Assembly (NCBI RefSeq): GCF_947170395.1
Contig: NZ_CAMVTE010000013.1
Location: forward strand, 1 to 63,350
Direction of reading: 5' to 3'
DNA: 63,350 nt
Source of the DNA: an uncultured Methanobrevibacter sp.
GTDB taxonomy: Archaea; Methanobacteriota; Methanobacteria; Methanobacteriales; Methanobacteriaceae
Below are positions 36,100-46,336 of this stretch, in pieces. The notes under the pieces were generated by a model. That model did no database searches and was not told the origin of the DNA. It saw only the letters and a list, made by a program, of their open reading frames with translations. Position numbers and translations under genes: made by a program. Each line of letters opens with the position of its first letter. Within the stretch, counting starts at the first letter, position 1.

Positions 36100-39000
36100 A
36101 TGGATAAGTTGAAAACTAAAATCTTGTTGATTTCATTATTGTTGTTGTTGCTGTTTTCTGTTCAGTCAGTAGCAGCGGTAAGTGATAATGATGGAAACCT
36201 AACAAGCGAAAGTATTGATTTATCTATATGTGATAACGAAGACTATATCAGTCCTGATGATGTTTTAAGCGCATCAGATAATTTGGATGAATTGGGTGCT
36301 GATGAGATTTCATTCACCGTATTAGCGGATGAGATTTCTCGTGGCGGAAATGTTGAATTGCAGCATGATTATTACATATGTTCTGATTCTGAGTCCACTA
36401 TTACTATCATAGGTGATAATAGAATTATTGATGGCAGAGGTGCGGTAATTGATATGGCAGGAACAACTATTCAAGCATTTTATGTAGAAGATTCTGGTGT
36501 AACAATTAAAAACCTAACAATCAAAAATGCTAACTTTAATGGTAATGGAGGAGCTATTTACTTCTATAGTTCCGGTACTGTTGAAAATTGTAATTTTGTT
36601 AACAACACTGCAACTGAAAACGGTGGTGCAGTTTTCTTCAATAAACGTGGTAATGTGGCAAATTGTAATTTTACAGATAACACTGCTGGATATGCTGGTG
36701 GTGCAGTTTTCTTCCAGGATAACAATTGTGAAGTAACAAATTGTAATTTTGCTGATAACACTGCTGAAATTAGTGGTGGTGCTATCTATATGGTGTTGGG
36801 TAGTGTTGAAAATTGTAGTTTTACTAATAACTCCGGTGAATTCTATGGTGGTGCTATCTATATGAGGTTTAGTAGTGTTGAAAATTGTAATTTTACTAAT
36901 AACTCTGCTGTGTATGGTGGTGCAATCAATATGGAGTGGGGTAGCTTTGAAAATTGTAATTTCACTGGCAATAATGCGTCTGCTGGTTCGGCTATTTTCT
37001 TTTGGGATACATCAGCCACTAAAACTGTTTCCAATTCTATTTTCTTAAACAATAGAGCGAATGCAGAAACATTAGAAGTAACCAAAAATGAAAATAACAT
37101 TACAATTACTTTCACAGGTAACAATAACCTTCTAAACGCAATCTATTCCAGAAATGATGGCGAAGTTACCTTTACCAATGTGACCTATTGGAGTGCAAAC
37201 GGAATCAACAGCACAGGCAATTTCCCTATCAAACCACCAAGATCCAACAGGCAAGCCGGTCAAAACATCACTTTAGAAATTTTTGATTCTGATGATAAGC
37301 TTGTTGAAAACGTTACTTTAGTAACTGACATTAACGGTCAGGCCATATATGACTTAGCTAAACTAGGCAACGAAAAATACAGATATAATGTCTATCACTT
37401 TGAAGACAGCTATTACACCTATGCTGAAAGCAACGGCACATTTACCAATAGTCTGGGTGATTTCAATCTATTGCAAAGGGATATCAATGGAGCTGCTGAA
37501 AATTCAGTGCTCACTTTAAACCGCAGCTACACATTCACTGTAGGCATGGATGAAAATCTCGCCGACGGCATTGTCATTGACAAGCGAATTACAATCAACG
37601 GTAACGGCTACACTATCAATGCACTTAATAAGGCCAGAATCTTCAAGGTAACTGCAGGCATTGTGGTGTTAAATAACATTACATTTACAAACGCCAATGC
37701 TTCAGGTGATGGTGGTGCAGTTTACTTTTATGGTAATGGTATTGTAACTAATTGTAATTTCATTGATAACTCTGCTCAGCGTGGCGGAGCATTTTATTTA
37801 ATAGGAAATGTTATTGTAACAAATTGTAATTTTGTTAATAACTCCGCTTCAGTTGATAGTAGTGCTATTAATATAGGTTTCGGTACTGTGACAAATTGTA
37901 ATTTTGTTAATAACTCTGCTTTTGGTGATTTTGGTGCTATCTGGATTTTTTCTGGTAATGTGACAAATTGTAATTTTGTTAATAACTCTGCTCGTTATGG
38001 CGGTGCAGTTTACTTCCGTGATTATGGTACTGTGACAAATTGTAATTTTACTAACAACACTGCAACTCAAGATGGTGGTGCAGTTTACTTCAATGGTTTT
38101 TATCATCGAGGTTCTACTGTGACAAATTGTAGTTTTATTTCTAACAATGCAAAATCCAATGGTGGTGCTATCCGGATGCTTTCTGGTAGTGTTGCAAATA
38201 GTAATTTTACTAACAATACCGCAACTCAAGATGGTGGTGCAGTTTACTTTGAGAGTCATTTTCGTCTAAGTTCTACTGTGACAAATTGTAATTTCACTGG
38301 AAATAATGCGACTACAGGTTCTGCTATTTACTTCGGGAATAATTTAGAAACTAAAACTGTTTCCAATTCTATTTTCTTAAACAATAGGGCAAATGCGGAA
38401 ACTTTGGAAGTAACCAAAAATGAAAATAACATTACAATTACTTTCACAGGTAACAATAACCTTCTAAACGCAATCTATTCCAGAAATGATGGCGAAGTTA
38501 CCTTTACCAATGTGACCTATTGGAGTGCAAACGGAATCAACAGCACAGGCAATTTCCCTATCAAACCACCAAGATCCAACAGGCAAGCCGGTCAAAACAT
38601 CACTTTAGAAATTTTTGATTCTGATGATAAGCTTGTTGAAAACGTTACTTTAGTAACTGACATTAACGGTCAGGCCATATATGACTTAGCTAAACTAAGC
38701 ATCGGAAAATTCAGATATAATGTCTATCATTTTGAAGACAGCTATTACACCTATGCTGAAAGCAACGGCACATTTACCAATGGCCAAGGTGATTTCAACC
38801 TCTTGCAAAAGTATATCAATGTGGCTGCTATAAATTCAGAGCTCACATTATACCGCAACTACACATTCACTGTAGGTCTGGATGAAAATCTCACCGACGG
38901 AATTGTCATTGGCAAGCCGATTACAATCAACGGTAACGGCTACACAATCAATGCACTTAATAAAGCCAGAATCTTCAAGGTTACTGCAGACAATGTTGTG

Positions 39001-42000
39001 TTAAATAACATTACATTTGCAAACGCCAATTCTTCTAGGAGTAATGGTGGTGCAGTTTACTTTAAAGAAAAAGGTAATGTGACAAATTGTAATTTCATTA
39101 ATAACACTGCAACAGAATATGGAGGCGCTATTTACTTCCACGATTTTGGTACAGTTGAAAATTGTAATTTCACTAACAACATTGCAATTGTTGTTGCTGG
39201 TGGTGCAATTTACTTCTATAATGTCGGTGAAGTGACAAATTGTAATTTTATTAATAACTCTGCTTATTATGGTGGTGCTATTAGGATGGTACTAGGCAGT
39301 GTTGAAAATTGTAATTTCACTAACAACACAGCAACACATGGTCAGGCTGGTGCTGTCTACATGGATTCTGCTAGTGTGATAAATTGTTGTTTTACTAACA
39401 ATATTGCAACTTATAATGGTGGTGCAATTTACTTCAATAGTAATGCTGATGTGACAAATTGTAGTTTCACCAACAACATTGCTTCAGGCAATGGTGGTGC
39501 AGTTTACATTGGACGTAATGCTACTGTTGAAAATTGTAATTTCACTGGTAATAATGCGACTAATGGTTCTGCTATTTACTTCTTTAGTATTCCAGCCACT
39601 AAAACAGTTTCCAATTCTTGTTTACTAAACAATAAAGCGAATGCAGAAACATTAGAAGTAACCAAAAACGAAAATAACATTACAATTATTTTCACTGGTA
39701 ACAATAACCTTCTAAACGCAATCCAATCGAGAAATGATGCTGAAGTTTCATTTACCAATGTGACTTACTGGAGTGCAAACGGAATCAACAGCACAGGCAA
39801 TTCCGCTATCAAACCACCAAGATCTAATAGGGAAGCGGGTCAAAACATTACTTTAGAAATTTTTGATTGCGATGATAAGCTAGTTGAAAACGTTACTTTG
39901 GTAACTGACATTAACGGCCAGGCCATATATGACTTAGCTAAACTAAGCAGAGGAAAATTCAGATATAATGTCTATCACTTTGAAGACAGCTATTACACCT
40001 ATGCTGAAAGCAACGGCACATTTACAAATGGCCTGGGTGATTTCAACCTATTGCAAAAGGAAATCAATGCTGCTATAGATTCAGTGCTCACCTTAAACCG
40101 CAGCTACACATTCACTGTAGGTCTGGATGAAAATCTCGCCGACGGCATTGTCATTGACAAGCCGATTACAATCAACGGTAATGGCTACACAATCAATGCA
40201 CTTAATAAGGCCAGAATCTTCATGGTTACCGCAGATAATGTGGTGTTAAATAACATTACATTTACAAACGCCAATGCTTCAGGTGAGGGTGGTGCAGTTC
40301 ACTTCTCCGAATATGTTGAAGGTAATGTAACAAATTGCAGTTTTAATAATAACTCTGCATATACGGGCGGTGCTATCATTTTCAATATTGGGTCATTTGG
40401 TAGAGTGGTAAATTGTAATTTTACTGATAACACTGCTGGAAATGGTGGTGGTGCAGTTTACTTCAGAGTTGATAATTGTGAAGTAACAAATTGTAATTTT
40501 GCTGATAACACTGCTGGAATTAGTAGTGGTGCTATCTATATGCTATCTGGTAGTGTTAAAAATTGTAATTTTACTAATAACTCCGGTGGAGTCTATGGTG
40601 GTGCTATCGATATGATATCTGGTAGTGTTGAAAATTGTAATTTTACTAATAACTCTGCTGAGTATGGTGGTGCAATCCATACGGACTGGGGTAGCATTGA
40701 AAATTGTAATTTCACTGGCAATAATGCGACTACTGGTTCTGCTATTTATTTCTGGGATACATCAGCCACTAAAACTGTTTCCAATTCTATTTTCTTAAAC
40801 AATAGAGCGAATGCAGAAACATTAGAAGTAACCAAAAATGAAAATAACATTACAATTACTTTCACAGGTAACAATAACCTTCTAAACGCAATCTATTCCA
40901 GAAATGATGGCGAAGTTACCTTTACCAATGTGACCTATTGGAGTGCAAACGGAATCAACAGCACAGGCAATTTCCCTATCAAACCACCAAGATCCAACAG
41001 GCAAGCCGGTCAAAACATCACTTTAGAAATTTTTGATTCTGATGATAAGCTTGTTGAAAACGTTACTTTAGTAACTGACATTAACGGTCAGGCCATATAT
41101 GACTTAGCTAAACTAAGCAAAGGGAAATACAGATATAATGCCTATCATTTTGAAGACAGCTATTACACATACGCTGAAAGCAACGGCACATTTACAAATG
41201 GCCAGGGTGATTTCAACCTATTGCAGAGATATATCAATGAGGCTGCTGTAAATTCCGTGCTCACCTTAAACCGCAGCTACACATTCACTGTAGGTCTGGA
41301 TGAAAATCTCGCCGAAGGCATTGTCATTCACAGGGGGATTACTATAAACGGTAACGGCTACACAATCAATGCACTTAATAGGGCAAAAATTTTCATGGTC
41401 AGTACAGACAATGTTGTGTTAAATAACATTACATTTGCAAACGCCAATTCTTCTAGGAGTAATGGTGGTGCTGTTTCCTTCCCTAGTTTTGGTAGAGTGA
41501 TAAATTGTAATTTTATTAATAACACTGCAACCAATGGTGATGGGGGTGCTATTAATATGGGTTCAGGTACTGTAACAAATTGTAATTTTACTAACAACAC
41601 TGCAACCAATGCTGTTGGTGGTGCAGTTTACTTCAATTGGGATGGTACTGTAACAAATTGTAATTTTGTTAATAACTCTGCTGACTATGGTGGTGCTATC
41701 TCCATGGAGTTAGGTACTGTGTCAAATTGTAATTTTACTGCTAACCAAGCTTCTGTTGATGGTGGTGCAGTTTACTTCAATTGGGAGGGTACTGTAACAA
41801 ATTGTAATTTTACTAACAACAATGCAGAAGACTATGGTGGTGCAGTTTACTTCGATGAGGAAGGTACTGTAACAAATTGTAATTTTACTGGCAATAATGC
41901 GACTACGGGTTCTGCTATTTACTTCTGGAGTACTTCAGCCACTAAAACTGTTTCCAATTCTTGTTTCTTAAACAATAGAGCAAACGCAGAAACTTTAGAA

Positions 42001-44694
42001 GTAACCAAAAATGATAACAATATTACAATTACTTTTACAGGTAATGATAACCTTTTAAACGCAATCTATTCCAGAAATGATGCGGAGGTTACTTTTTCCA
42101 ATGTTACTTATTGGAGTGCAAACGGAATCGCAAAAACTGGCAGTTCCGCTATCAAACCTTCAAGATCCAATAAGGAAGCAGGTCAAAACATCACTGTCAG
42201 CATATTAGTAAATGATAAAATTGTTTTAAGTGAGGTTTATCTCACAAATGAGAATGGTACAATTGTTTTGGACATAAAAGCTGGAGATAATTATTTCATT
42301 GGTGTTCGCCACGACACAGATTCATACTACACTGAAGCTGAAAAAACAATCACAAACATGACATTCAATGTGAATGTCACCTCCAAGACAACCACTAACA
42401 AGACTGTCAACATCACTGCAAAATCCAATATTTACAGTGAGGTCATGCCAGGTAAATTACTGTTTATCCTTCCAAACGGTGATGAAGTGAATGCAAGTTA
42501 TGCAGGTAATGGAATCTGGTGGACAAAATATACATTTGACGATTACGGAGTATATGAAATAAATGCTTCATATTCCGGATTGGATAATGTAAGTGTCAAC
42601 AACGGAACTGTTACTTTCACTAAAGCCAACTCTACAATCAGTGCGGGCAATAAAACAGTCACTTACCCAAGTGATATTGTTTTGGTGACTAGCGGTGAAA
42701 ACTCTACTGGAATAAACAAGTCCAGCGTTGTAATCCGCAACCCTGACGGCACACTTGCAGATGCTAATGTCGTTGTTGACGGATTCAGCATAACAATCAG
42801 CGGTTTAGGTGCAGGCAATTACACAGTTTACTATAACAACACTGTAAACTCTGATTGCAATGGTGCAGGCAACTTTACAGGAATCACTGTCTTAAAAGCA
42901 ACATCATCTGTCAGTGCAGCTGATGTTAATGTTACATACGGCGATTCCGTTGTGGTTGTTGTAGACTCAAAGAATACAACTGGAGTTTCATATCAGATTA
43001 TCGGTTCCGGTGCTGTTGTTAAAGAAGGACTTGTTAATGTTGGTGAAAACATAACTGACATTGATTTGGCTGCTGGTGAATACACAGTCAACCTGACAAC
43101 TCTGGTTAATGCCAACTACACTGCTTCTAGCTATAAATCCAAGATTACAGTTAATCCGGCAAGTTCATATGTCAGTGCCGAAGATGTGGAAGTTACATAC
43201 GGCGAAGCAATAGTCATTCCTGTTTCAACTGTCAATGCCGTTGCGATTTATTATGAGGTCATTGATGAAAACAATACTGTTGTTGTTTTTGATATCATAG
43301 AATCCGGCTTAAACATTACAGTTAACGGATTGTCTGCAGGCCGTTATAATGTAACTTACATTACAGGTGTTGATTTAAACCACACTTCTGTGAGAAACGC
43401 TTCCAAAATCACAGTTAACCCTGCGGGATCCTGTGTAAGTGCTTCTGATGTAGCCGTTAACTTTGGCGAGGCCATATCAATTGTGGTTTCATCAGTCAAT
43501 GCAACAGAAATATCTTACTCAATCCTTGACAGTAATAAGAAATCTGTTGTAAACGGCAGTGTAAAACCTGGTGAAGCAATCAGCCTTTCTGATTTGGCTG
43601 CAGGAGATTACACTGTAAGCCTAAATACAGTCACCGACGCTAACCATACAGCTATATCAAACAGTTCCAAACTGCACATCAGACATGTTGTTACAGTTAC
43701 TGTTGAACCTGTAACCGGATATGCTGGTGAAGTTGTCAGCTTCACTGCAGAGATCAAATACGAGAATGGGGAATTGGTAAATGAAGGCACTGCTTATTTA
43801 ACCATCAAATATGATGAAAGAGAAGTGCTTGCCGCTTCCATATACTCCATCTTAAGTGCAGATGAATCCGTTCCTGTTTCAGACGGTAAGGCAACATTCA
43901 ATGTTAAAATTGGCAATTCGGGCATCTACCCATATGTTGTGGCCTATTCAGGTGAAGATGTTGATCCTGTTCAAGCGGAATCAACACTTACCATTCTAAA
44001 AGTGAACACTACTGTTTCATGCTCTGACATATCCGGAAAACCAACCGATAAAAAGGACGTTACTGTTACAGTTTCAGATCACAACAACAAATCAGTTGAA
44101 AACGGAACTGTCACACTGACATTAAACGGAAAAACATACAACGCTACTGTTGAAAACGGTAAGGCAGTATTAAGTATTGAATTGCCAAATCCTGGAGAAT
44201 ATAATGCAACCGTTACATATAACGGCAATGAATATTATAACTCCACTACCTCTTCAATTGGTGTAAACGTCGAAAAGATGAACACCAAAGCTCCTATGGC
44301 TGGTGACGTCACCGGTAAAGCCGGTGAGAAAACTGACATTACAGTCAAATTTGTTGATGAGAAAGGCAATCCTGTCAAAAACGGTACTGCTACATTGACC
44401 ATTGATGGTAAGACATATACTGCAGATGTCATAAACGGCGCTGCAACATTCAAGGATGTTGTGCTGCCTGAAAAAGACACTGTGGCGGATGTTTATTATC
44501 AGTCAAATGACTACTACAACGCAAGCTCTGCAACATTTTCCGTTAAAGTCAAACATGACAGCAACAATAGTGATGAAAACAAAACCGCAAAACACGTATC
44601 ATCCAAGGCTGCTGACACCCGACAAACAGGTAATCCGATAGCTATGATGTTATTGGCATTGCTGGTGATGGTTATCACATATCGCAAAAAATAA
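36100..44694 (+). CDS. Giant adhesin-like protein with five beta-helix modules
   Basis: 2864 residues. A signal peptide (residues 1-29, ending SVAAV) leads to five right-handed beta-helix modules, at about 36.53-37.01, 37.70-38.33, 39.04-39.59, 40.28-40.76 and 41.45-41.93 kb. They are built from rungs such as G-G-A-V-Y-F...V-T-N-C-N-F-T-N-N-T-A. Each is followed by a spacer block starting TKTVSNS and ending in SYYTYAESNGTFTN; the last block is partial and diverges. From about 42.35 kb there are some seven Ig-like beta domains (VSAADVNVTYGD type, then NGTVTLTLNGKTYNATV type). The end is TGNPIAMMLLALLVMVITYRKK in form: a small motif, a membrane helix and basic residues. It is a surface protein, probably for attachment to glycans or partner cells; its target is unknown. 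Confidence 0.92.
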   Translation: MDKLKTKILLISLLLLLLFSVQSVAAVSDNDGNLTSESIDLSICDNEDYISPDDVLSASDNLDELGADEISFTVLADEISRGGNVELQHDYYICSDSESTITIIGDNRIIDGRGAVIDMAGTTIQAFYVEDSGVTIKNLTIKNANFNGNGGAIYFYSSGTVENCNFVNNTATENGGAVFFNKRGNVANCNFTDNTAGYAGGAVFFQDNNCEVTNCNFADNTAEISGGAIYMVLGSVENCSFTNNSGEFYGGAIYMRFSSVENCNFTNNSAVYGGAINMEWGSFENCNFTGNNASAGSAIFFWDTSATKTVSNSIFLNNRANAETLEVTKNENNITITFTGNNNLLNAIYSRNDGEVTFTNVTYWSANGINSTGNFPIKPPRSNRQAGQNITLEIFDSDDKLVENVTLVTDINGQAIYDLAKLGNEKYRYNVYHFEDSYYTYAESNGTFTNSLGDFNLLQRDINGAAENSVLTLNRSYTFTVGMDENLADGIVIDKRITINGNGYTINALNKARIFKVTAGIVVLNNITFTNANASGDGGAVYFYGNGIVTNCNFIDNSAQRGGAFYLIGNVIVTNCNFVNNSASVDSSAINIGFGTVTNCNFVNNSAFGDFGAIWIFSGNVTNCNFVNNSARYGGAVYFRDYGTVTNCNFTNNTATQDGGAVYFNGFYHRGSTVTNCSFISNNAKSNGGAIRMLSGSVANSNFTNNTATQDGGAVYFESHFRLSSTVTNCNFTGNNATTGSAIYFGNNLETKTVSNSIFLNNRANAETLEVTKNENNITITFTGNNNLLNAIYSRNDGEVTFTNVTYWSANGINSTGNFPIKPPRSNRQAGQNITLEIFDSDDKLVENVTLVTDINGQAIYDLAKLSIGKFRYNVYHFEDSYYTYAESNGTFTNGQGDFNLLQKYINVAAINSELTLYRNYTFTVGLDENLTDGIVIGKPITINGNGYTINALNKARIFKVTADNVVLNNITFANANSSRSNGGAVYFKEKGNVTNCNFINNTATEYGGAIYFHDFGTVENCNFTNNIAIVVAGGAIYFYNVGEVTNCNFINNSAYYGGAIRMVLGSVENCNFTNNTATHGQAGAVYMDSASVINCCFTNNIATYNGGAIYFNSNADVTNCSFTNNIASGNGGAVYIGRNATVENCNFTGNNATNGSAIYFFSIPATKTVSNSCLLNNKANAETLEVTKNENNITIIFTGNNNLLNAIQSRNDAEVSFTNVTYWSANGINSTGNSAIKPPRSNREAGQNITLEIFDCDDKLVENVTLVTDINGQAIYDLAKLSRGKFRYNVYHFEDSYYTYAESNGTFTNGLGDFNLLQKEINAAIDSVLTLNRSYTFTVGLDENLADGIVIDKPITINGNGYTINALNKARIFMVTADNVVLNNITFTNANASGEGGAVHFSEYVEGNVTNCSFNNNSAYTGGAIIFNIGSFGRVVNCNFTDNTAGNGGGAVYFRVDNCEVTNCNFADNTAGISSGAIYMLSGSVKNCNFTNNSGGVYGGAIDMISGSVENCNFTNNSAEYGGAIHTDWGSIENCNFTGNNATTGSAIYFWDTSATKTVSNSIFLNNRANAETLEVTKNENNITITFTGNNNLLNAIYSRNDGEVTFTNVTYWSANGINSTGNFPIKPPRSNRQAGQNITLEIFDSDDKLVENVTLVTDINGQAIYDLAKLSKGKYRYNAYHFEDSYYTYAESNGTFTNGQGDFNLLQRYINEAAVNSVLTLNRSYTFTVGLDENLAEGIVIHRGITINGNGYTINALNRAKIFMVSTDNVVLNNITFANANSSRSNGGAVSFPSFGRVINCNFINNTATNGDGGAINMGSGTVTNCNFTNNTATNAVGGAVYFNWDGTVTNCNFVNNSADYGGAISMELGTVSNCNFTANQASVDGGAVYFNWEGTVTNCNFTNNNAEDYGGAVYFDEEGTVTNCNFTGNNATTGSAIYFWSTSATKTVSNSCFLNNRANAETLEVTKNDNNITITFTGNDNLLNAIYSRNDAEVTFSNVTYWSANGIAKTGSSAIKPSRSNKEAGQNITVSILVNDKIVLSEVYLTNENGTIVLDIKAGDNYFIGVRHDTDSYYTEAEKTITNMTFNVNVTSKTTTNKTVNITAKSNIYSEVMPGKLLFILPNGDEVNASYAGNGIWWTKYTFDDYGVYEINASYSGLDNVSVNNGTVTFTKANSTISAGNKTVTYPSDIVLVTSGENSTGINKSSVVIRNPDGTLADANVVVDGFSITISGLGAGNYTVYYNNTVNSDCNGAGNFTGITVLKATSSVSAADVNVTYGDSVVVVVDSKNTTGVSYQIIGSGAVVKEGLVNVGENITDIDLAAGEYTVNLTTLVNANYTASSYKSKITVNPASSYVSAEDVEVTYGEAIVIPVSTVNAVAIYYEVIDENNTVVVFDIIESGLNITVNGLSAGRYNVTYITGVDLNHTSVRNASKITVNPAGSCVSASDVAVNFGEAISIVVSSVNATEISYSILDSNKKSVVNGSVKPGEAISLSDLAAGDYTVSLNTVTDANHTAISNSSKLHIRHVVTVTVEPVTGYAGEVVSFTAEIKYENGELVNEGTAYLTIKYDEREVLAASIYSILSADESVPVSDGKATFNVKIGNSGIYPYVVAYSGEDVDPVQAESTLTILKVNTTVSCSDISGKPTDKKDVTVTVSDHNNKSVENGTVTLTLNGKTYNATVENGKAVLSIELPNPGEYNATVTYNGNEYYNSTTSSIGVNVEKMNTKAPMAGDVTGKAGEKTDITVKFVDEKGNPVKNGTATLTIDGKTYTADVINGAATFKDVVLPEKDTVADVYYQSNDYYNASSATFSVKVKHDSNNSDENKTAKHVSSKAADTRQTGNPIAMMLLALLVMVITYRKK
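37015..42195 (+). repeat. Repeated spacer blocks within the adhesin gene
   Basis: A block of about 430 bp recurs four times, beginning near 37015, 38351, 39598 and 40765, with a shortened fifth copy from about 41938. Copies 1, 2 and 4 are almost identical base for base over several hundred bases, while copy 3 carries scattered changes and copy 5 diverges after about 180 bases. The beta-helix stretches between them differ much more. The pattern suggests recombination or gene conversion between copies. Confidence 0.85.
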
Positions 44695-44702
44695 AACTTT
44701 AA

Positions 44703-44724
44703 AAGAGAATTTTAATATTCTCTT
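44703..44724 (+). terminator. Hairpin and U-run terminator of the adhesin gene
   Basis: AAGAGAAT, loop TTTAAT, ATTCTCTT form a perfect 8-bp stem, followed by a T-rich run (CATTTTCTTTTTTTA). It lies eight bases after the adhesin stop codon. Confidence 0.7.
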
Positions 44725-44791
44725 ACATTTTCTTTTTTTAATATTCAATTGTTTGTGAAAACTTATTAACACATTTCTACAATATTTAATC

Positions 44792-45235
44792 ATGGAATTC
44801 ATCCTCAACAGCAAAAAGTATTCTATTATCAATCATGAATTGTATATTAACTACCTGATGGTTGACAGCTATTTCAGGGACGGTCATTCAAAATATGACT
44901 ATGATATCAAATTTGATTTCATAACTCCTCTTTTAAGTAAGAAAAAAATAGAATTCAGCGACATTCTTGAAGGAACAAAGGTTTTAGAAGATCTGATTGA
45001 ACAAGAAAAAATCAATTTCATACCTGCAGGCACATATATTGATGAGCATGTAAACGGTAACTTTAAAATAACATATCAGAACTTGGAATTCGTTAATGTT
45101 CATGTAGGTGAGGCAATTCCATTTCTAATAGCTCTCAACAGCCTTGTTGAGTATAAGCCAATCGTTACATTAGCACAAATTGAAGAGGAAATGAACTACT
45201 TTTTGGACAGGTTCAGAAGCTATTCTGAGGAATAG
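44792..45235 (+). CDS. Unknown cytosolic protein
   Basis: 147 residues, acidic, no signal peptide or membrane segment. It reads like a mixed alpha/beta domain, with NHELYINYLMVDSYF near the start and VHVGEAIPFLIALN near residue 108. ATG 44792 has no ribosome binding site, so the message may be leaderless. Its last 16 bases overlap the last 16 of the convergent flavin oxidoreductase gene. I do not recognise the family. Confidence 0.65.
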   Translation: MEFILNSKKYSIINHELYINYLMVDSYFRDGHSKYDYDIKFDFITPLLSKKKIEFSDILEGTKVLEDLIEQEKINFIPAGTYIDEHVNGNFKITYQNLEFVNVHVGEAIPFLIALNSLVEYKPIVTLAQIEEEMNYFLDRFRSYSEE

Positions 45236-46260
45236 TCAACGTTCAATTGGGCTTCGGGATATATGAAACAGGTTGAAGTCTTTTTCCAGTAGCAGTTGTT
45301 GCATGTTCTGCATTTAACTTCCCCTTCACCTTCGATTTGCCAGTCCACAAGAAAGCTTGGATCTGCAACAAAAGGCCTTTGCATGGAAATGAATTCAACG
45401 TTTGTCTTGTTGATGATATTGTTTGCCTGTCTTAGGCTTTTGACACCGCCGCCCATTATAACGGGAATATTAACGTTTTCAATTATGGAATTGCAGTCAC
45501 CGGCAAGTATCTTTTTTTGATAGTTTTCACGTGAAAAGTACTGTGGAGACCTTGGGCGTGTAATCTGAAGTGAATCAACACCATGCTTTTCCAGAAGTTT
45601 GGCTATCTTAATGGTTTCATTAATAGTAAGTCCGCCCTTTTGAATGTCAAATGCGTTCAGTCTGCAGTTTATGTGGAGATTGGTATTTTGTTTGATTACC
45701 TTTATGATTTCAAGAACGATTCGAAGGCGGTTCAATGTGTTTCCGCCATACTTGTCTTCACGTTTGTTGAAATATGGGCTTATGAATCTTGTCAAAAAAT
45801 AGTAGTTTCCCAAAGCTATCTGGATGCCGTCAAAACCTGCATAGTCCATCTTTTGCGCCGCAATGATGAAATCTGTCTGGATTTTTCTTATATCTTCAAT
45901 TGTCAAATCCTCAATTTTCACATTCTGCTCTGCATGCTTGTGGTACTGTACAAATCCGAGCTGTGCAAAAATCGGAACGTCATATACATGAACGAGATCG
46001 GTCAGATCTTTTGCCTCCCGTACAAAATACTTGTAGTTTAGTGTATTTGAATATTTGCTGAATACATCCTGAGGATAAAGTGAGTACAATTCAGTAATTA
46101 TCAAACCTACGCCACTTGCGGCTATGTTTTCATATCTGTTATATATCTCAGGAGTCATATTTCCAGGCTGTTCTCTTTGTGATTCCCACAAACCTGTTCT
46201 GATGACACGGCTGTTGAGTTCAAATTCTCCAAATTTCACATAATCAAACAAATCTTTCAT
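45220..46260 (-). CDS. NADH:flavin oxidoreductase, old yellow enzyme family
   Basis: 346 residues, a TIM barrel that should bind FMN and reduce an activated double bond or similar substrate. It shows NSRVIRTGLWESQ at the start, the barrel segment YAGFDGIQIALGNYYFLTRFISPYFNKREDKYGG (given here as the family's H-G-A-H-G-Y-L region, residues about 138-172), INCRLNAFD, IPVIMGGGVKS and MQRPFVADP. The end has CRTCNNCYWKKTSTC, a cysteine cluster like the iron-sulfur site of the longer family members, though the second half of those proteins is absent. HGAH is replaced by QIALGN, so the substrate probably differs from classic members. Confidence 0.87.
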   Translation of the reverse strand: MKDLFDYVKFGEFELNSRVIRTGLWESQREQPGNMTPEIYNRYENIAASGVGLIITELYSLYPQDVFSKYSNTLNYKYFVREAKDLTDLVHVYDVPIFAQLGFVQYHKHAEQNVKIEDLTIEDIRKIQTDFIIAAQKMDYAGFDGIQIALGNYYFLTRFISPYFNKREDKYGGNTLNRLRIVLEIIKVIKQNTNLHINCRLNAFDIQKGGLTINETIKIAKLLEKHGVDSLQITRPRSPQYFSRENYQKKILAGDCNSIIENVNIPVIMGGGVKSLRQANNIINKTNVEFISMQRPFVADPSFLVDWQIEGEGEVKCRTCNNCYWKKTSTCFIYPEAQLNVDYSSE

Positions 46261-46336
46261 GATATATATTAATTTAAAAATAATATAAATCTGTTTTCAT
46301 TTGATTTAAGAAAAATAAAAAAAGATGGGAAAATGT

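Noticed and set aside
37849-38259. Open frame of Ile/Thr/Cys repeats opposite the adhesin
   Set aside because: It arises from the repeated Asn-Cys-Asn-Phe codons of the adhesin read backwards.
36500-42000. Possible CRISPR array
   Set aside because: The repeats are protein-coding beta-helix rungs of uneven length within one open frame; there are no unique spacers of constant size and no cas genes.
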